Made by a program: the position numbers and the translations under genes. Under the pieces are notes generated by a model. The model saw only the letters and a program-made list of their open reading frames with translations, was not told the DNA's origin and ran no database searches. Positions 1-7,183 of a DNA stretch of 12,369 nucleotides are shown in pieces; the stretch's first letter is position 1; each line of letters begins with the position of its first letter. The stretch is taken from NCBI GenBank assembly GCA_038198445.1, contig JBBPZZ010000090.1:1-12369 (forward strand), read 5' to 3'. Origin of the DNA: JACDDK01 sp038198445. Lineage in GTDB: Bacteria; Actinomycetota; Rubrobacteria; Rubrobacterales; Rubrobacteraceae.

Positions 1-609
1 CCGGCGTGCAATCCAGAGCAGCAGCAGACACACGATGACGTCCCAGATCGACTCGTACAGGAACGTTGGGTGGAAAGAGGTGGCGTCGGCGTAGCCCGCG
101 GGCCGATTGGCGGGGTCTATCTTGATCGCCCACGGCAGCTTCGAGGGTTTGCCGAATAACTCCTGGTTGAAGTAGTTGCCCCAACGACCGATAGCCTGGG
201 CCAAAATCAGGCCCGGCGCGACTGCGTCGGCGAACACGAAAGGGTTGATCCGGCGGATGCGGGCAAAGATCAAAAGTCCCAGGAAACCTCCGATGACGCC
301 TCCGTAGATGCCGAGACCGCCGTTCTGGACTTCGAAGACCGCGGGGAACGGGTCGCCCCGGTACAACTCATAGTCCGTAACCACATGGTAGGCCCGCGCA
401 CCGATAAAACCGAGCGGAATGATGAAGAAGAGCGCGTCGAGCGAGAGGGCGCTATCGTATCCCTTGCGGACCAATTCCCGTCCCGTGAGCCAGGTAGCAA
501 CCAAGATACCCAGCGCGATGCAGAGTCCATAGTAGCGCAACGCCAACGGCCCGATCTGATAGATGATCGGTGACGGCGGGCTTGGCAACGCTAGAAGAGC
601 GTTCATCAT
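1..609 (-). CDS. lgt: Prolipoprotein diacylglyceryl transferase, C-terminus cut by window edge
   Basis: Lgt moves the diacylglyceryl group of phosphatidylglycerol onto the lipobox cysteine of prolipoproteins at the membrane, the first step of lipoprotein maturation. The minus frame stays open for 203 codons from the left edge to an ATG at 609. It shows several hydrophobic segments and the family signatures GGLGIYGG (residues 97-104), GRWGNYFNQE (141-150, with the expected essential Arg142) and HPTFLYES (180-187). A second ATG follows immediately. An in-frame TAG at 619-621 rules out a longer start. The gene begins 17 bp after the PBP2 stop, and a GGAG lies at 624-627, slightly far from the ATG, so it is probably co-transcribed with mrdA. 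The remaining C-terminal helices lie outside the window. Confidence 0.96.
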   Translation of the reverse strand, partial: MMNALLALPSPPSPIIYQIGPLALRYYGLCIALGILVATWLTGRELVRKGYDSALSLDALFFIIPLGFIGARAYHVVTDYELYRGDPFPAVFEVQNGGLGIYGGVIGGFLGLLIFARIRRINPFVFADAVAPGLILAQAIGRWGNYFNQELFGKPSKLPWAIKIDPANRPAGYADATSFHPTFLYESIWDVIVCLLLLWIARR

Positions 610-626
610 GGCGCCTAACTATACTC

Positions 627-2705
627 CTACTGTCCAGGCACGACAGCCGCGGAGTCCGTTGAAGCGCCGGTCGCGGAGGTCGAGACCGGCGCGGAATTCT
701 TGACTCCGTAGTAGTCCTCCAAGATCCTGCGAACAGCGGGTGCCGCCGTCTGCTCGCTGTGGTTGCCGCCCTGCTCGACCATCACGGCAACGACGAGCGG
801 TTGGTCTTGGTTTTCAGCCCACCCGACGAACCAGTTTACCGGGTCTTTGGGTTCCATCTCGCCGGTGCCGCTCTTGCCCAGTATGCTCAGCTTGGAGTTC
901 TGGAAAGCCGACGCGGCGGTGCCGTCGGGACCGGTGACCATCTTCAGACCTTCAAGCGCGGCTTCGCGGTTCTGCGGGGACATATCCACCTTGCCTTCAG
1001 GTTTGGGAGAGATGTTCTTCACGACCTTGCCCTGGTCCTTTATGTCCTTGCCCACGTGAGGGGTAACGAGTTCTCCACCGTTCTCGATGGCGGAGTAGGC
1101 GCGAACTAGTTGCATGGGACTCACCTGCAAGTCGCCCTGTCCGATCGCCATATTCACCCAGTCCCCGATAGTCCATTGAACTCCCTCCGGCACGCCACTG
1201 ACGTGCTTTGCATACCACTTCTCCCACTCCTGAGTCGGTACGCGGCCCGGCGCTTCGCCTGGGAGGTCTACGCCAGTGGTGGAACCGAAGCCAAATTTCT
1301 CGTAAAACTTCGGCAATGCGTCAGGGTCGTTGGTCCGATTCCACATCCAGTCGGCGACCTGGTAAAAGAACTTGTCGTTGGAGTCTCCCAGAGCCTCGGG
1401 ATAATTCTGGGTGCCGTGGGTAGCGCCCATCCCCAGATAAGTCTGCCTCCAGGAGAGCCAGCATCCCCCTGTAGTATTCGCGGGTTCCCAGCAACCTCCT
1501 GGGTCGGTGTAGGTAGTCGAAGGGCTTATAGCTCCGCTCTGCAGACCGGCCAGGCCGGTGAAAGTCTTGTAAGTCGAGGCGGCGGGATAGCCGCCGGAAA
1601 TCGCCCGGTTGGTAAACGGCGAGTTCGAGGACTCTGAGTTCAGGTACTTGAAAGTTTTGGCCTCGGCGTCGCCCGAGATACCGCCGACGAATAGTTGCGG
1701 ATCAAAGGTAGGACGGCTTGCCATGGCGAGGATCTCGCCGTTGCGCGGGTCCATGGCGATGACCGCGCCGCCGGACCCCGCGTAGCCCTCCGTTTGAGCG
1801 CGGTAGATCGCGTCGTCTAACTCGGACTCAGCGTTTTTTTGGAGCTTCAGGTCTAGGGTGAGCGTGAGGTCTTTGCCGGCAACGGGGTCGGTGGTGCTCT
1901 CCGGCTTCACCAACTCCGGAGCGACCTCAGGCTGACCATCGGCGCGGGTCCCGTCGGCGCGGCGCTCGGCAGGCGTTCTCCCGAGAGCGTCCACACTGTA
2001 CTTCTTCTCGCCCGGCTTGCCGCGCAATTCCTTCTCGTAGTACAACTCCACTCCGCCCTTGCCTACCACCGCATCGTTGGAGAGGCCCTTGAACGGCTCT
2101 TGCTTCAGATCGTCCGCGGTAACAGCCCCCGTATAGCCGAGGACGTGCGAGGCGAGCTGACCATCCGGATAGTTCCGGATATAGTCGTCGGTCACGGTGA
2201 CGCTGGGGAACTCCTGGGTGCGCTCGCTGACGTAGGTCACGGCATTCCGGTCGGCGTTCTCCTTGACCAGCATGGAGCCATATGGATTTCCCGTTACCTT
2301 ATCCATCGCCGCATCGTAACGGTCCAGGACACCGCCAACGTCAGCCTTCAATAGCTTTGCGAGTTCCTTTACTTTCTCGCGCGAGATCGAGTCTGGTATA
2401 ACCGTGACGCTCATGCCGGGTACGTTGTTTGCGAGAACCTTTCCGTTGCGGTCGTAGATAACGCCTCGCTGCGCCGGTATCTTGACCTCTCGGGTGTGCG
2501 TGGCCTGCGCGTAGTGCGTGTAGTCTTCTCCAGCCAGCACCTGCAGATACCACAGGCGGGTCGACAGAATAACGAACACAACGGCCACCAGGACAGCGAT
2601 GGTAACTACCCGGACCTGCATATTTCCCTTGGTCGCGGGCGGAGTAACGCCGCGTTTCCTGGCGGGGGTTATTTTCCTATCTTTCCGCGCCGGCAGCCGC
2701 AGCAT
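627..2705 (-). CDS. mrdA: Penicillin-binding protein 2, class B transpeptidase
   Basis: Class B PBP that cross-links peptidoglycan, normally with a RodA-type SEDS glycosyltransferase. It is 692 aa: a basic cytoplasmic tail (1-28), one membrane anchor (about 30-52), the PBP dimerisation region with RGVIYDRNGKVLA (80-92), then the transpeptidase domain. The active-site motifs are STYK (nucleophile Ser377, Lys380), SND (442-444, the SxD form usual in PBP2) and KSG (611-613). The tail after about 670 is Ser/Thr/Ala-rich and probably disordered. A DPGGCW...GGCW segment (401-416) between the first two motifs carries two cysteines, and the middle residue of SxD is Asn. The start is an ATG 3 bp after the sortase stop, with AAGGTGGG just upstream inside the sortase gene. 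No RodA gene is visible in the window. Confidence 0.96.
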   Translation of the reverse strand: MLRLPARKDRKITPARKRGVTPPATKGNMQVRVVTIAVLVAVVFVILSTRLWYLQVLAGEDYTHYAQATHTREVKIPAQRGVIYDRNGKVLANNVPGMSVTVIPDSISREKVKELAKLLKADVGGVLDRYDAAMDKVTGNPYGSMLVKENADRNAVTYVSERTQEFPSVTVTDDYIRNYPDGQLASHVLGYTGAVTADDLKQEPFKGLSNDAVVGKGGVELYYEKELRGKPGEKKYSVDALGRTPAERRADGTRADGQPEVAPELVKPESTTDPVAGKDLTLTLDLKLQKNAESELDDAIYRAQTEGYAGSGGAVIAMDPRNGEILAMASRPTFDPQLFVGGISGDAEAKTFKYLNSESSNSPFTNRAISGGYPAASTYKTFTGLAGLQSGAISPSTTYTDPGGCWEPANTTGGCWLSWRQTYLGMGATHGTQNYPEALGDSNDKFFYQVADWMWNRTNDPDALPKFYEKFGFGSTTGVDLPGEAPGRVPTQEWEKWYAKHVSGVPEGVQWTIGDWVNMAIGQGDLQVSPMQLVRAYSAIENGGELVTPHVGKDIKDQGKVVKNISPKPEGKVDMSPQNREAALEGLKMVTGPDGTAASAFQNSKLSILGKSGTGEMEPKDPVNWFVGWAENQDQPLVVAVMVEQGGNHSEQTAAPAVRRILEDYYGVKNSAPVSTSATGASTDSAAVVPGQ

Positions 2706-2708
2706 AAG

Positions 2709-3386
2709 TCAGCCCACCTTCTCGGCCCGGACTACCAGACGCTCTGAGAAATCCGGCAGGGTGCAAGTCTGAAGACTGACGATGTTTTTGCCCTTGATCG
2801 GCCGGGTTATGTACACGTCCGAAGGGTCAACCGCGAAGACCTTGTACACCTTGTATACATAACGCTTACCATTCGCGTCAGCCAAATAAATCTTGTCTCC
2901 TAATTTCAGCTTGTTGAGGTCGTAGAAGGCGAGGAGGCTCTGACTGTTCAGATATCCGAGGCGATGCCCGGCTATGTAGACGTTTGCCTCTTTTTGCGAC
3001 GGGAACCCCGTACCCTTGAGGTGGATGGCGGTGTGGTTGCGTAGCGCCTGCTCGTCGTCGCCTTCAGTGTAGGGGATGATAGCGTTGTCAACGCGGCTCA
3101 TCTTTGGGATGGTCATACGCAGCGTCTTGTTCTTCGGGATATTGTAGTGCTTCTCCAGCTTCTTGGTCTTGACGTTAGCGTTTTTGACCTTGGGCGCTTT
3201 GGGCTCCCTGTCAGCGCCGGATTGGAGAACCGGGACATCGAACCTGGCCGGGCTCGCGCTCGAAGCCTCGTGCGCGGAGCCGGCCGGGGTGAACGGCGCG
3301 CCTACAAAGAAGCTCCCGATCAGCGCGAGTGCGGCCGCGACCAGGATCAGACTCATCAAGTTCAGCACTATGTTCGCAACGCGCAC
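2709..3386 (-). CDS. Sortase, class D/E-like transpeptidase
   Basis: Sortases cleave an LPxTG-like signal and attach surface proteins to the wall or polymerise pili. The protein is 225 aa with an N-terminal membrane anchor (about 5-30), a Ser/Ala/Pro and Lys-rich linker (33-80), and a C-terminal sortase barrel. Visible catalytic residues are His141 in IAGHRLGY, Cys208 in SLQTCTL and Arg216 in SERLVVRAE. The short TxTC form and Actinobacteria-like context suggest class D or E, but class is inference. The start is GTG at 3386, supported by AAGGGACGG about 5 nt upstream; a nearby ATG at 3402 is out of frame. Its stop lies 3 bp before mrdA, so the two are tightly coupled. No LPxTG substrate gene is in the window, so its target is unknown. 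Confidence 0.93.
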   Translation of the reverse strand: MRVANIVLNLMSLILVAAALALIGSFFVGAPFTPAGSAHEASSASPARFDVPVLQSGADREPKAPKVKNANVKTKKLEKHYNIPKNKTLRMTIPKMSRVDNAIIPYTEGDDEQALRNHTAIHLKGTGFPSQKEANVYIAGHRLGYLNSQSLLAFYDLNKLKLGDKIYLADANGKRYVYKVYKVFAVDPSDVYITRPIKGKNIVSLQTCTLPDFSERLVVRAEKVG

Positions 3387-3446
3387 TAAGCCGTCCCTTC
3401 ATGAGAGATCCAGCGCCCATCGCGGGCCGCGTCAAGACCGCTCACA

Positions 3447-3454
3447 ATTGTATC
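3447..3454 (-). promoter_or_regulatory. Possible -10 element upstream of the sortase operon
   Basis: The minus strand reads GATACAAT, giving TACAAT (five of six matches to the -10 consensus) about 60 bp before the sortase GTG, in the 114-bp spacer after the preceding gene. No convincing -35 hexamer sits 16-18 bp upstream. The same octamer occurs at 4661-4668 before the next upstream gene. Weak evidence only. Confidence 0.25.
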
Positions 3455-3500
3455 TAATAACTGGACGGCGACTACCGGAATATTTGGAGTTTGTTCCACC

Positions 3501-4058
3501 TTACCCACGAACGACGAACAACTTCCTGGCCGCCTCCTCTTCACCCTCTGCATTTGCGTCCGAGCGATAGATGATAACAGTGTAGTCGCCTGGAGGCACG
3601 GGCTCCCCAGACTTCGTCCTTACGATAAATTTCGCCACGCCAGAGACCCCTCCACTCGACGGGCTGAGCTGTTCTTCGTTCTCGTCAACGGCCTCCAGAG
3701 CGGCGCCCGCACCCGAGAATAGACGGGAGAGTAGCGAGCCCCGCCCGGAGCGTTCGACGCGGGCGCTGAGCTTCGTCCCAGAATTAAGGCCGTCCACGGC
3801 GACATAGACGTGAACAGCTTGCGGCCGTTCGGCGAAACGCAGCACGTCCGAGGACGGATACAGCGTGTCTCGTTCGCTTACGGCTATGTCCCTCACCCCC
3901 TGAGCGGCCAGCTTCTCCCCCGGCTCGAACTTTAGACCAATTGAGAGGAGCCAGATCAGCAGTGCCAGTCCCGCCAGGATCAAGACGAGGATCGAGTACA
4001 TTCTCCAGCTCCCGCGAGAGGCGCGCTTGTGAGTGGTGCTCGGAAGATAGTTGTTCAT
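3501..4058 (-). CDS. Unknown single-pass membrane protein with extracytoplasmic beta-rich domain
   Basis: I do not recognise a named family. The 185-aa protein has a short basic N-terminus, one strong membrane segment (about 20-41) and an exported remainder. The exported part has alternating hydrophobic strands (for example AVHVYVAVDG, 81-90, and GDYTVIIYRS, 157-166) resembling an Ig-like or carbohydrate-binding beta-sandwich, interrupted by a Ser/Gly and acidic stretch (about 105-140). Its ATG overlaps the stop of the upstream CPBP gene as ATGA, implying translational coupling. It lies just upstream of the sortase gene in the same direction, so a cell-surface role is plausible. It has no C-terminal LPxTG-type signal and is therefore not an obvious sortase substrate. 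Confidence 0.8.
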   Translation of the reverse strand: MNNYLPSTTHKRASRGSWRMYSILVLILAGLALLIWLLSIGLKFEPGEKLAAQGVRDIAVSERDTLYPSSDVLRFAERPQAVHVYVAVDGLNSGTKLSARVERSGRGSLLSRLFSGAGAALEAVDENEEQLSPSSGGVSGVAKFIVRTKSGEPVPPGDYTVIIYRSDANAEGEEEAARKLFVVRG

Positions 4059-4642
4059 AGTGGCTTCATCTCCCGCATGGGGTTTCTAGAACGCTTCCAG
4101 AGCAGGAAAGTCGCGGCGTTGTGCATGGAGTGCGCGACCGCGGACGCGAGTATACCGCCGGTAACCTCGTAGAGAAACCCGAAAAGAAACCCCGCGAAAA
4201 TCGCCCACAGGGTCCACACCAGGTACCGGCGGTCGGGACCGATATGCACGAGCCCGAAGGCCACCGAGGCCGTGACCAGGCCGAACTGCGGCTGGACCGC
4301 GCCCCGGAAGAACACCTCCTCCCCCACCCCTGACAGCAGAGAGATCAAAACCAGTTCGCCGCGGGTGGCGCCATCCACCAGTGTCGGAGCCAGTTCGTCG
4401 GCAAGACGCCGCATGAGAGGAAGGGTGCGGTAGACAAGCAAGCCTAAGGCGACCGTCCCGGCGGCGGTAAGCGTTCCCAAAGTTAGACTCGCAAACACCG
4501 AGTCACCGAGCAAAAGAAGATCCCGGCCCCGAAGACCGTTCCAGATGAGTGCTGCGACGATCAAGCCTCCGTAGAAGAGCGCGGCATATCGGGTAAAGCG
4601 CGGTCCCACTTTACGCTTCCGCATCCGGTATGCGCGCTGCAC
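4055..4642 (-). CDS. CPBP family intramembrane protease (Abi/CAAX-like)
   Basis: Polytopic membrane protein of 195 aa with the three motifs of the CPBP (Rce1-like, formerly Abi) superfamily: EEVFFRG (108-114, EExxxR), FGLVHIG (129-135, FxxxH) and HSMHN (171-175, HxxxN). Bacterial members are putative glutamate-type intramembrane proteases; some process peptides or handle bacteriocin self-immunity, but the substrate here cannot be told. About four to six hydrophobic helices surround the motifs. The proposed start is GTG at 4642. It lacks a clear Shine-Dalgarno site, and Met7 is a reasonable alternative. The gene heads the leftward envelope cluster and is translationally coupled to the following unknown membrane protein. 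Confidence 0.9.
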   Translation of the reverse strand: MQRAYRMRKRKVGPRFTRYAALFYGGLIVAALIWNGLRGRDLLLLGDSVFASLTLGTLTAAGTVALGLLVYRTLPLMRRLADELAPTLVDGATRGELVLISLLSGVGEEVFFRGAVQPQFGLVTASVAFGLVHIGPDRRYLVWTLWAIFAGFLFGFLYEVTGGILASAVAHSMHNAATFLLWKRSRNPMREMKPL

Positions 4643-4660
4643 GAGGGATCATAACCCGGT

Positions 4661-4668
4661 ATTGTATC
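4661..4668 (-). promoter_or_regulatory. Possible -10 element upstream of the CPBP gene
   Basis: The minus strand carries GATACAAT (core TACAAT) 18 bp before the GTG of the CPBP gene, in the 92-bp divergent spacer. Spacing would give a very short leader. There is no good -35 at standard distance. The octamer matches the one before the sortase gene. Confidence 0.25.
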
Positions 4669-4717
4669 GAAGACGTAATTGCGGGCCGGTTCCGCGGCCC
4701 CGGAGACACGGTGACCC

Positions 4718-4723
4718 GGAGGT
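4718..4723 (+). promoter_or_regulatory. Ribosome binding site deciding the phosphomannomutase start
   Basis: GGAGGT lies 11 nt before the ATG at 4735. It favours this start over the in-frame ATG five codons later, which has only AGG close upstream, although many homologues begin at the later MFKAYDIRG. Confidence 0.6.
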
Positions 4724-4734
4724 AGAACGATACG

Positions 4735-6093
4735 ATGATTGATAGGTCTATGTTCAAAGCCTACGATATCCGCGGCATATATCCCGAAACTTTGAACGAG
4801 GAGGTGGCCCGCGACATCGGCCGCGCTTACGTGAACCACCTCGGGCTCTCCGGCTCGCGGGTGGTGGTCGCACGCGACATGCGCCTCTCCGGCGAAACTC
4901 TTCAAAACGCGTTCGTCAAGGGCGTAACGGAGGCCGGAGCGGACGTGCTGGATTTGGGAATGCTCTCGACAGACGCGCTGTATTTCGCCGTCGGACATCT
5001 GGAGGAGCCGGGCGGAGCCATGATCACGGCCTCTCACAACCCGAAGGACTACAACGGTTTCAAGCTAACCCGTGAGTACGCCATAGCCCTCTCCGGCGAG
5101 GAGGGGATCAACCAGATCCGGGACCTGATCACCTCCGGTAAGCTCCACGGACCAGCCGAATTCGCCGGCTCCGTCGAAGAGAGCGACATAACGAAAGATT
5201 ACGCGGAGCACTGCCTGAAGTTCATCGACGCAGAGGGCTTGCGACCCATGAAGGTCGTGGTAGACGCCGGAAATGGCATGGCCGGCAAGATGTTCCCGCC
5301 GGTATTCGAGAATTTGCCATTCGAGATCGTCCCGATGTACTTCGAGCTCGATGGCTCTTTCCCGAACCACCCGCCAAACCCAATCGAACCCGAGAACATG
5401 CGGGAGCTTCAGGAGCGGGTCGTTTCGGAGGGAGCGGACTTCGGGGTAGCCTTCGACGGTGACGCCGACCGCTGCTTCGTCGTAACCGAGAAGGGCGTAA
5501 CGATCTCGGGAGACATCCTCGCCGCGCTCGTCGCCAAGAACGTGCTTGAGAAGGAGCCGGGCGCGACGATCATCTACAGCGCCGTCTGCTCAAAGGCTTT
5601 GCCCGAGCTGGTAGAACGCGAAGGTGGAAAAGCCATCCGCACAAAGGCCGGACATTCGATCATCAAGCCGCAGATGCGCTCCAATGACGCCGCGTTCGGC
5701 GGCGAACACTCCGGCCACTTCTACTTCCGGGACAACTACTTCGCCGACTCCGGCATAATCGCCATGCTCAAGGTCGCCGAGCTGGTAGCGCGGCAAAAAA
5801 ACGCCATCTCCGAGCTTCTCGAACCCATAGACCCTTACTCGCGGTCCGGTGAGATCAACTCGGCGGTCGAAGACCAGGGAGCGGTAATGAAGGACATCGA
5901 GGAGCGCTACTCCGAACGCGAACCCGCGCCCCGGATGGATTACCTTGACGGCCTGACCGTGGACTTCGGAGACTGGTGGTTCAACCTCCGTCCCTCGAAC
6001 ACCGAACCGCTATTGCGTCTGAACGTCGAGGCGGAAGACACTGGGACAATGGAACGGGAACGCGACGAGCTACTCAAGATAATCCGCGACTAA
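4735..6093 (+). CDS. manB: Phosphomannomutase/phosphoglucomutase
   Basis: Alpha-D-phosphohexomutase that interconverts mannose (or glucose) 6-phosphate and 1-phosphate, feeding GDP-mannose or UDP-glucose to envelope polysaccharides. The 452-aa length is typical. All four functional loops are present: the phosphoserine loop TASHNPKDYNG (98-108, Ser100), the Mg-binding DGDAD (241-245), the sugar-selecting GGEHSGH (322-328) and the phosphate-binding RPSNTEP (419-425). The GEHSGH form is seen in bifunctional PMM/PGM enzymes of the AlgC type, so substrate choice is not settled by sequence alone. The gene is single and divergent from the CPBP gene. It converges with the BON-protein operon across a 54-bp spacer holding an inverted repeat. 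It appears intact. Confidence 0.95.
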   Translation: MIDRSMFKAYDIRGIYPETLNEEVARDIGRAYVNHLGLSGSRVVVARDMRLSGETLQNAFVKGVTEAGADVLDLGMLSTDALYFAVGHLEEPGGAMITASHNPKDYNGFKLTREYAIALSGEEGINQIRDLITSGKLHGPAEFAGSVEESDITKDYAEHCLKFIDAEGLRPMKVVVDAGNGMAGKMFPPVFENLPFEIVPMYFELDGSFPNHPPNPIEPENMRELQERVVSEGADFGVAFDGDADRCFVVTEKGVTISGDILAALVAKNVLEKEPGATIIYSAVCSKALPELVEREGGKAIRTKAGHSIIKPQMRSNDAAFGGEHSGHFYFRDNYFADSGIIAMLKVAELVARQKNAISELLEPIDPYSRSGEINSAVEDQGAVMKDIEERYSEREPAPRMDYLDGLTVDFGDWWFNLRPSNTEPLLRLNVEAEDTGTMERERDELLKIIRD

Positions 6094-6145
6094 AGAGCTG
6101 GTTAGCCCTCGCCGACCGGCTCCTTCTACATGTAAAGAGTCGCGG
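6084..6145. terminator. Nested inverted repeats between convergent genes, possible bidirectional terminator
   Basis: An outer perfect 8-bp inverted repeat, CCGCGACT (6084-6091) and AGTCGCGG (6138-6145), encloses an inner stem GAGCTGGT (6095-6102) and ACCGGCTC (6115-6122). The inner stem pairs over 8 bp, counting one G-U, around a 12-nt loop. It lies between the stop codons of two convergent genes. On the minus strand the inner stem is followed by TTTA; on the plus strand there is no real T-tract. Position supports a terminator, but the missing T-run weakens it. Confidence 0.42.
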
Positions 6146-6147
6146 GC

Positions 6148-6849
6148 CTAAGAGTTAACCGTGATGAGGTTGCGGACCTCCCGGACACCTTCGGCCCCGG
6201 CGGCGATCTCACCCACCGCATCTTTTACTTCATCAGAGGGGGCGGACCCGCGAAGCTCGGCCACACCGTCGTTGACCTCAACATTGACCCGCTGCATGTC
6301 TCTGGTGCGGTTATCCTCCCCAATGCGAGTCCTGATACGCTGTTCGATCTCCACCTGCTGCTCGGGAATGTCTCCCGTCTGGCCCCGGTGCTGCTCACCG
6401 ATAAGCGGCCCCGAGGAAGGGTCCGAGTAGTCGCGCTCGGCGCCCGTCCGGTTCTCATCCGCGGTGCGCTGGTGGCCGCCTCCACCAGCTGTACCCGTCG
6501 GGGTCCCAGAACCCCAGGTCTCGCCTTGCTGACCAGCCGAACTGCCGGAATCCGGCTCGTGCTGTCCAGTCGTACCGGGGAAAGGAGCAGCGCCGCCGCG
6601 CGAGCGGGCTACCAGAGCACCGATGGCGAACCCCACGAGGGCGAAGAGCCCGTACTTGAAGAAGCAGGCGCTCCTGGGCTCCCGCGACCTCATCGCGTGC
6701 TTTATCAGCTTGGCCTCCGCCCTGCCCGCCTTCCAGGCGACTTTACCAGCGGCACGGCCAGCTTTCGGAGCGACCCTCGCCCCTAATTTTGCTCCAGCTT
6801 TTGTCCCCGCCTTCGCCCCGATCTTCGCGGCTTTTCTCTTGACTGCCAT
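6148..6849 (-). CDS. Membrane-anchored BON-domain protein with Lys/Ala-rich tail
   Basis: The 233-aa protein starts with a highly basic Lys/Ala/Gly tail (about 1-55, repeated KAG/AGAK units), then a membrane segment (about 66-83), a Gly/Ser/Thr/Gln-rich linker (about 85-155) and a C-terminal BON domain (about 160-233, with VNVEVNDGVAELRG and a final GVREVRNLITV). BON domains are thought to bind phospholipid or peptidoglycan surfaces. With the positive tail inside, the BON domain would lie outside the membrane. The start is ATG 6849: GGAGG at 6856-6860 is ideally spaced, whereas a TTG two codons earlier overlaps that site. It is the last gene of the leftward operon. The linker is low-complexity and probably disordered. 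Confidence 0.85.
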   Translation of the reverse strand: MAVKRKAAKIGAKAGTKAGAKLGARVAPKAGRAAGKVAWKAGRAEAKLIKHAMRSREPRSACFFKYGLFALVGFAIGALVARSRGGAAPFPGTTGQHEPDSGSSAGQQGETWGSGTPTGTAGGGGHQRTADENRTGAERDYSDPSSGPLIGEQHRGQTGDIPEQQVEIEQRIRTRIGEDNRTRDMQRVNVEVNDGVAELRGSAPSDEVKDAVGEIAAGAEGVREVRNLITVNS

Positions 6850-6855
6850 CAGCAA

Positions 6856-6860
6856 CCTCC
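6856..6860 (-). promoter_or_regulatory. Ribosome binding site of the membrane BON gene
   Basis: The minus strand reads GGAGG followed by six bases and ATG (6849). It fixes the start and excludes the two upstream in-frame codons (TTG, CTG) from the protein. The rest of the 90-bp spacer up to 6939 shows no other clear signal. Confidence 0.75.
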
Positions 6861-6939
6861 ATTGGTCTCTTGGAGTTTCATTCCGTGACCTCGTACCCGG
6901 CGGCGAACGTGAGGAAACAGCGCCGCAAGTCTGGGCAGG

Positions 6940-7163
6940 TCATTCGGCTGTCAACTTGTTTATAACATCCGCCACGCCCGGCACTCCGCGAACCGCTGAC
7001 TCGATCTCGCCCCGGTCGTCGTCACTAACGGCTCCATGCAACGTCACGACAAAGGCGCAGGAACTGACGTTGACCCTGGGCCTCCCCCGGAGATGGCCGC
7101 TTCTGCCGAGAGAGGCGCGTACCCTCTGAATCAAATGGGCGTCATTCGCCGGCCGGTTTTCAT
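6940..7163 (-). CDS. Small BON-domain protein with apparent frameshift at its start
   Basis: Roughly 73 aa forming one BON domain. Visible parts are LIQRVRASLGR, then VNVSSCAFVVTLHGAVS and a closing GVPGVADVINKL. The BON frame has no ATG: its only nearby in-frame start is a TTG (7133-7135) without an RBS, and the next upstream is a GTG at 7377, deep inside the preceding gene. An ATG at 7161-7163, 20 bp after the previous stop and preceded by GGAG, lies one base out of frame and as written reads only ten codons. Adding one A to the four-A run (7157-7160) would give MKNRPANDAHLIQRV, a natural BON N-terminus. Either a one-base sequencing or biological deletion, or an unusual start, explains it. 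Confidence 0.6.
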
Positions 7164-7183
7164 AAACTCCGTGGTCTTCGATA

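Noticed and set aside
1110..1637. Long plus-strand open frame opposite the PBP2 gene
   Set aside because: It is antisense to a gene with complete catalytic motifs, has no recognisable domain and is explained by the codon bias of high-GC DNA.
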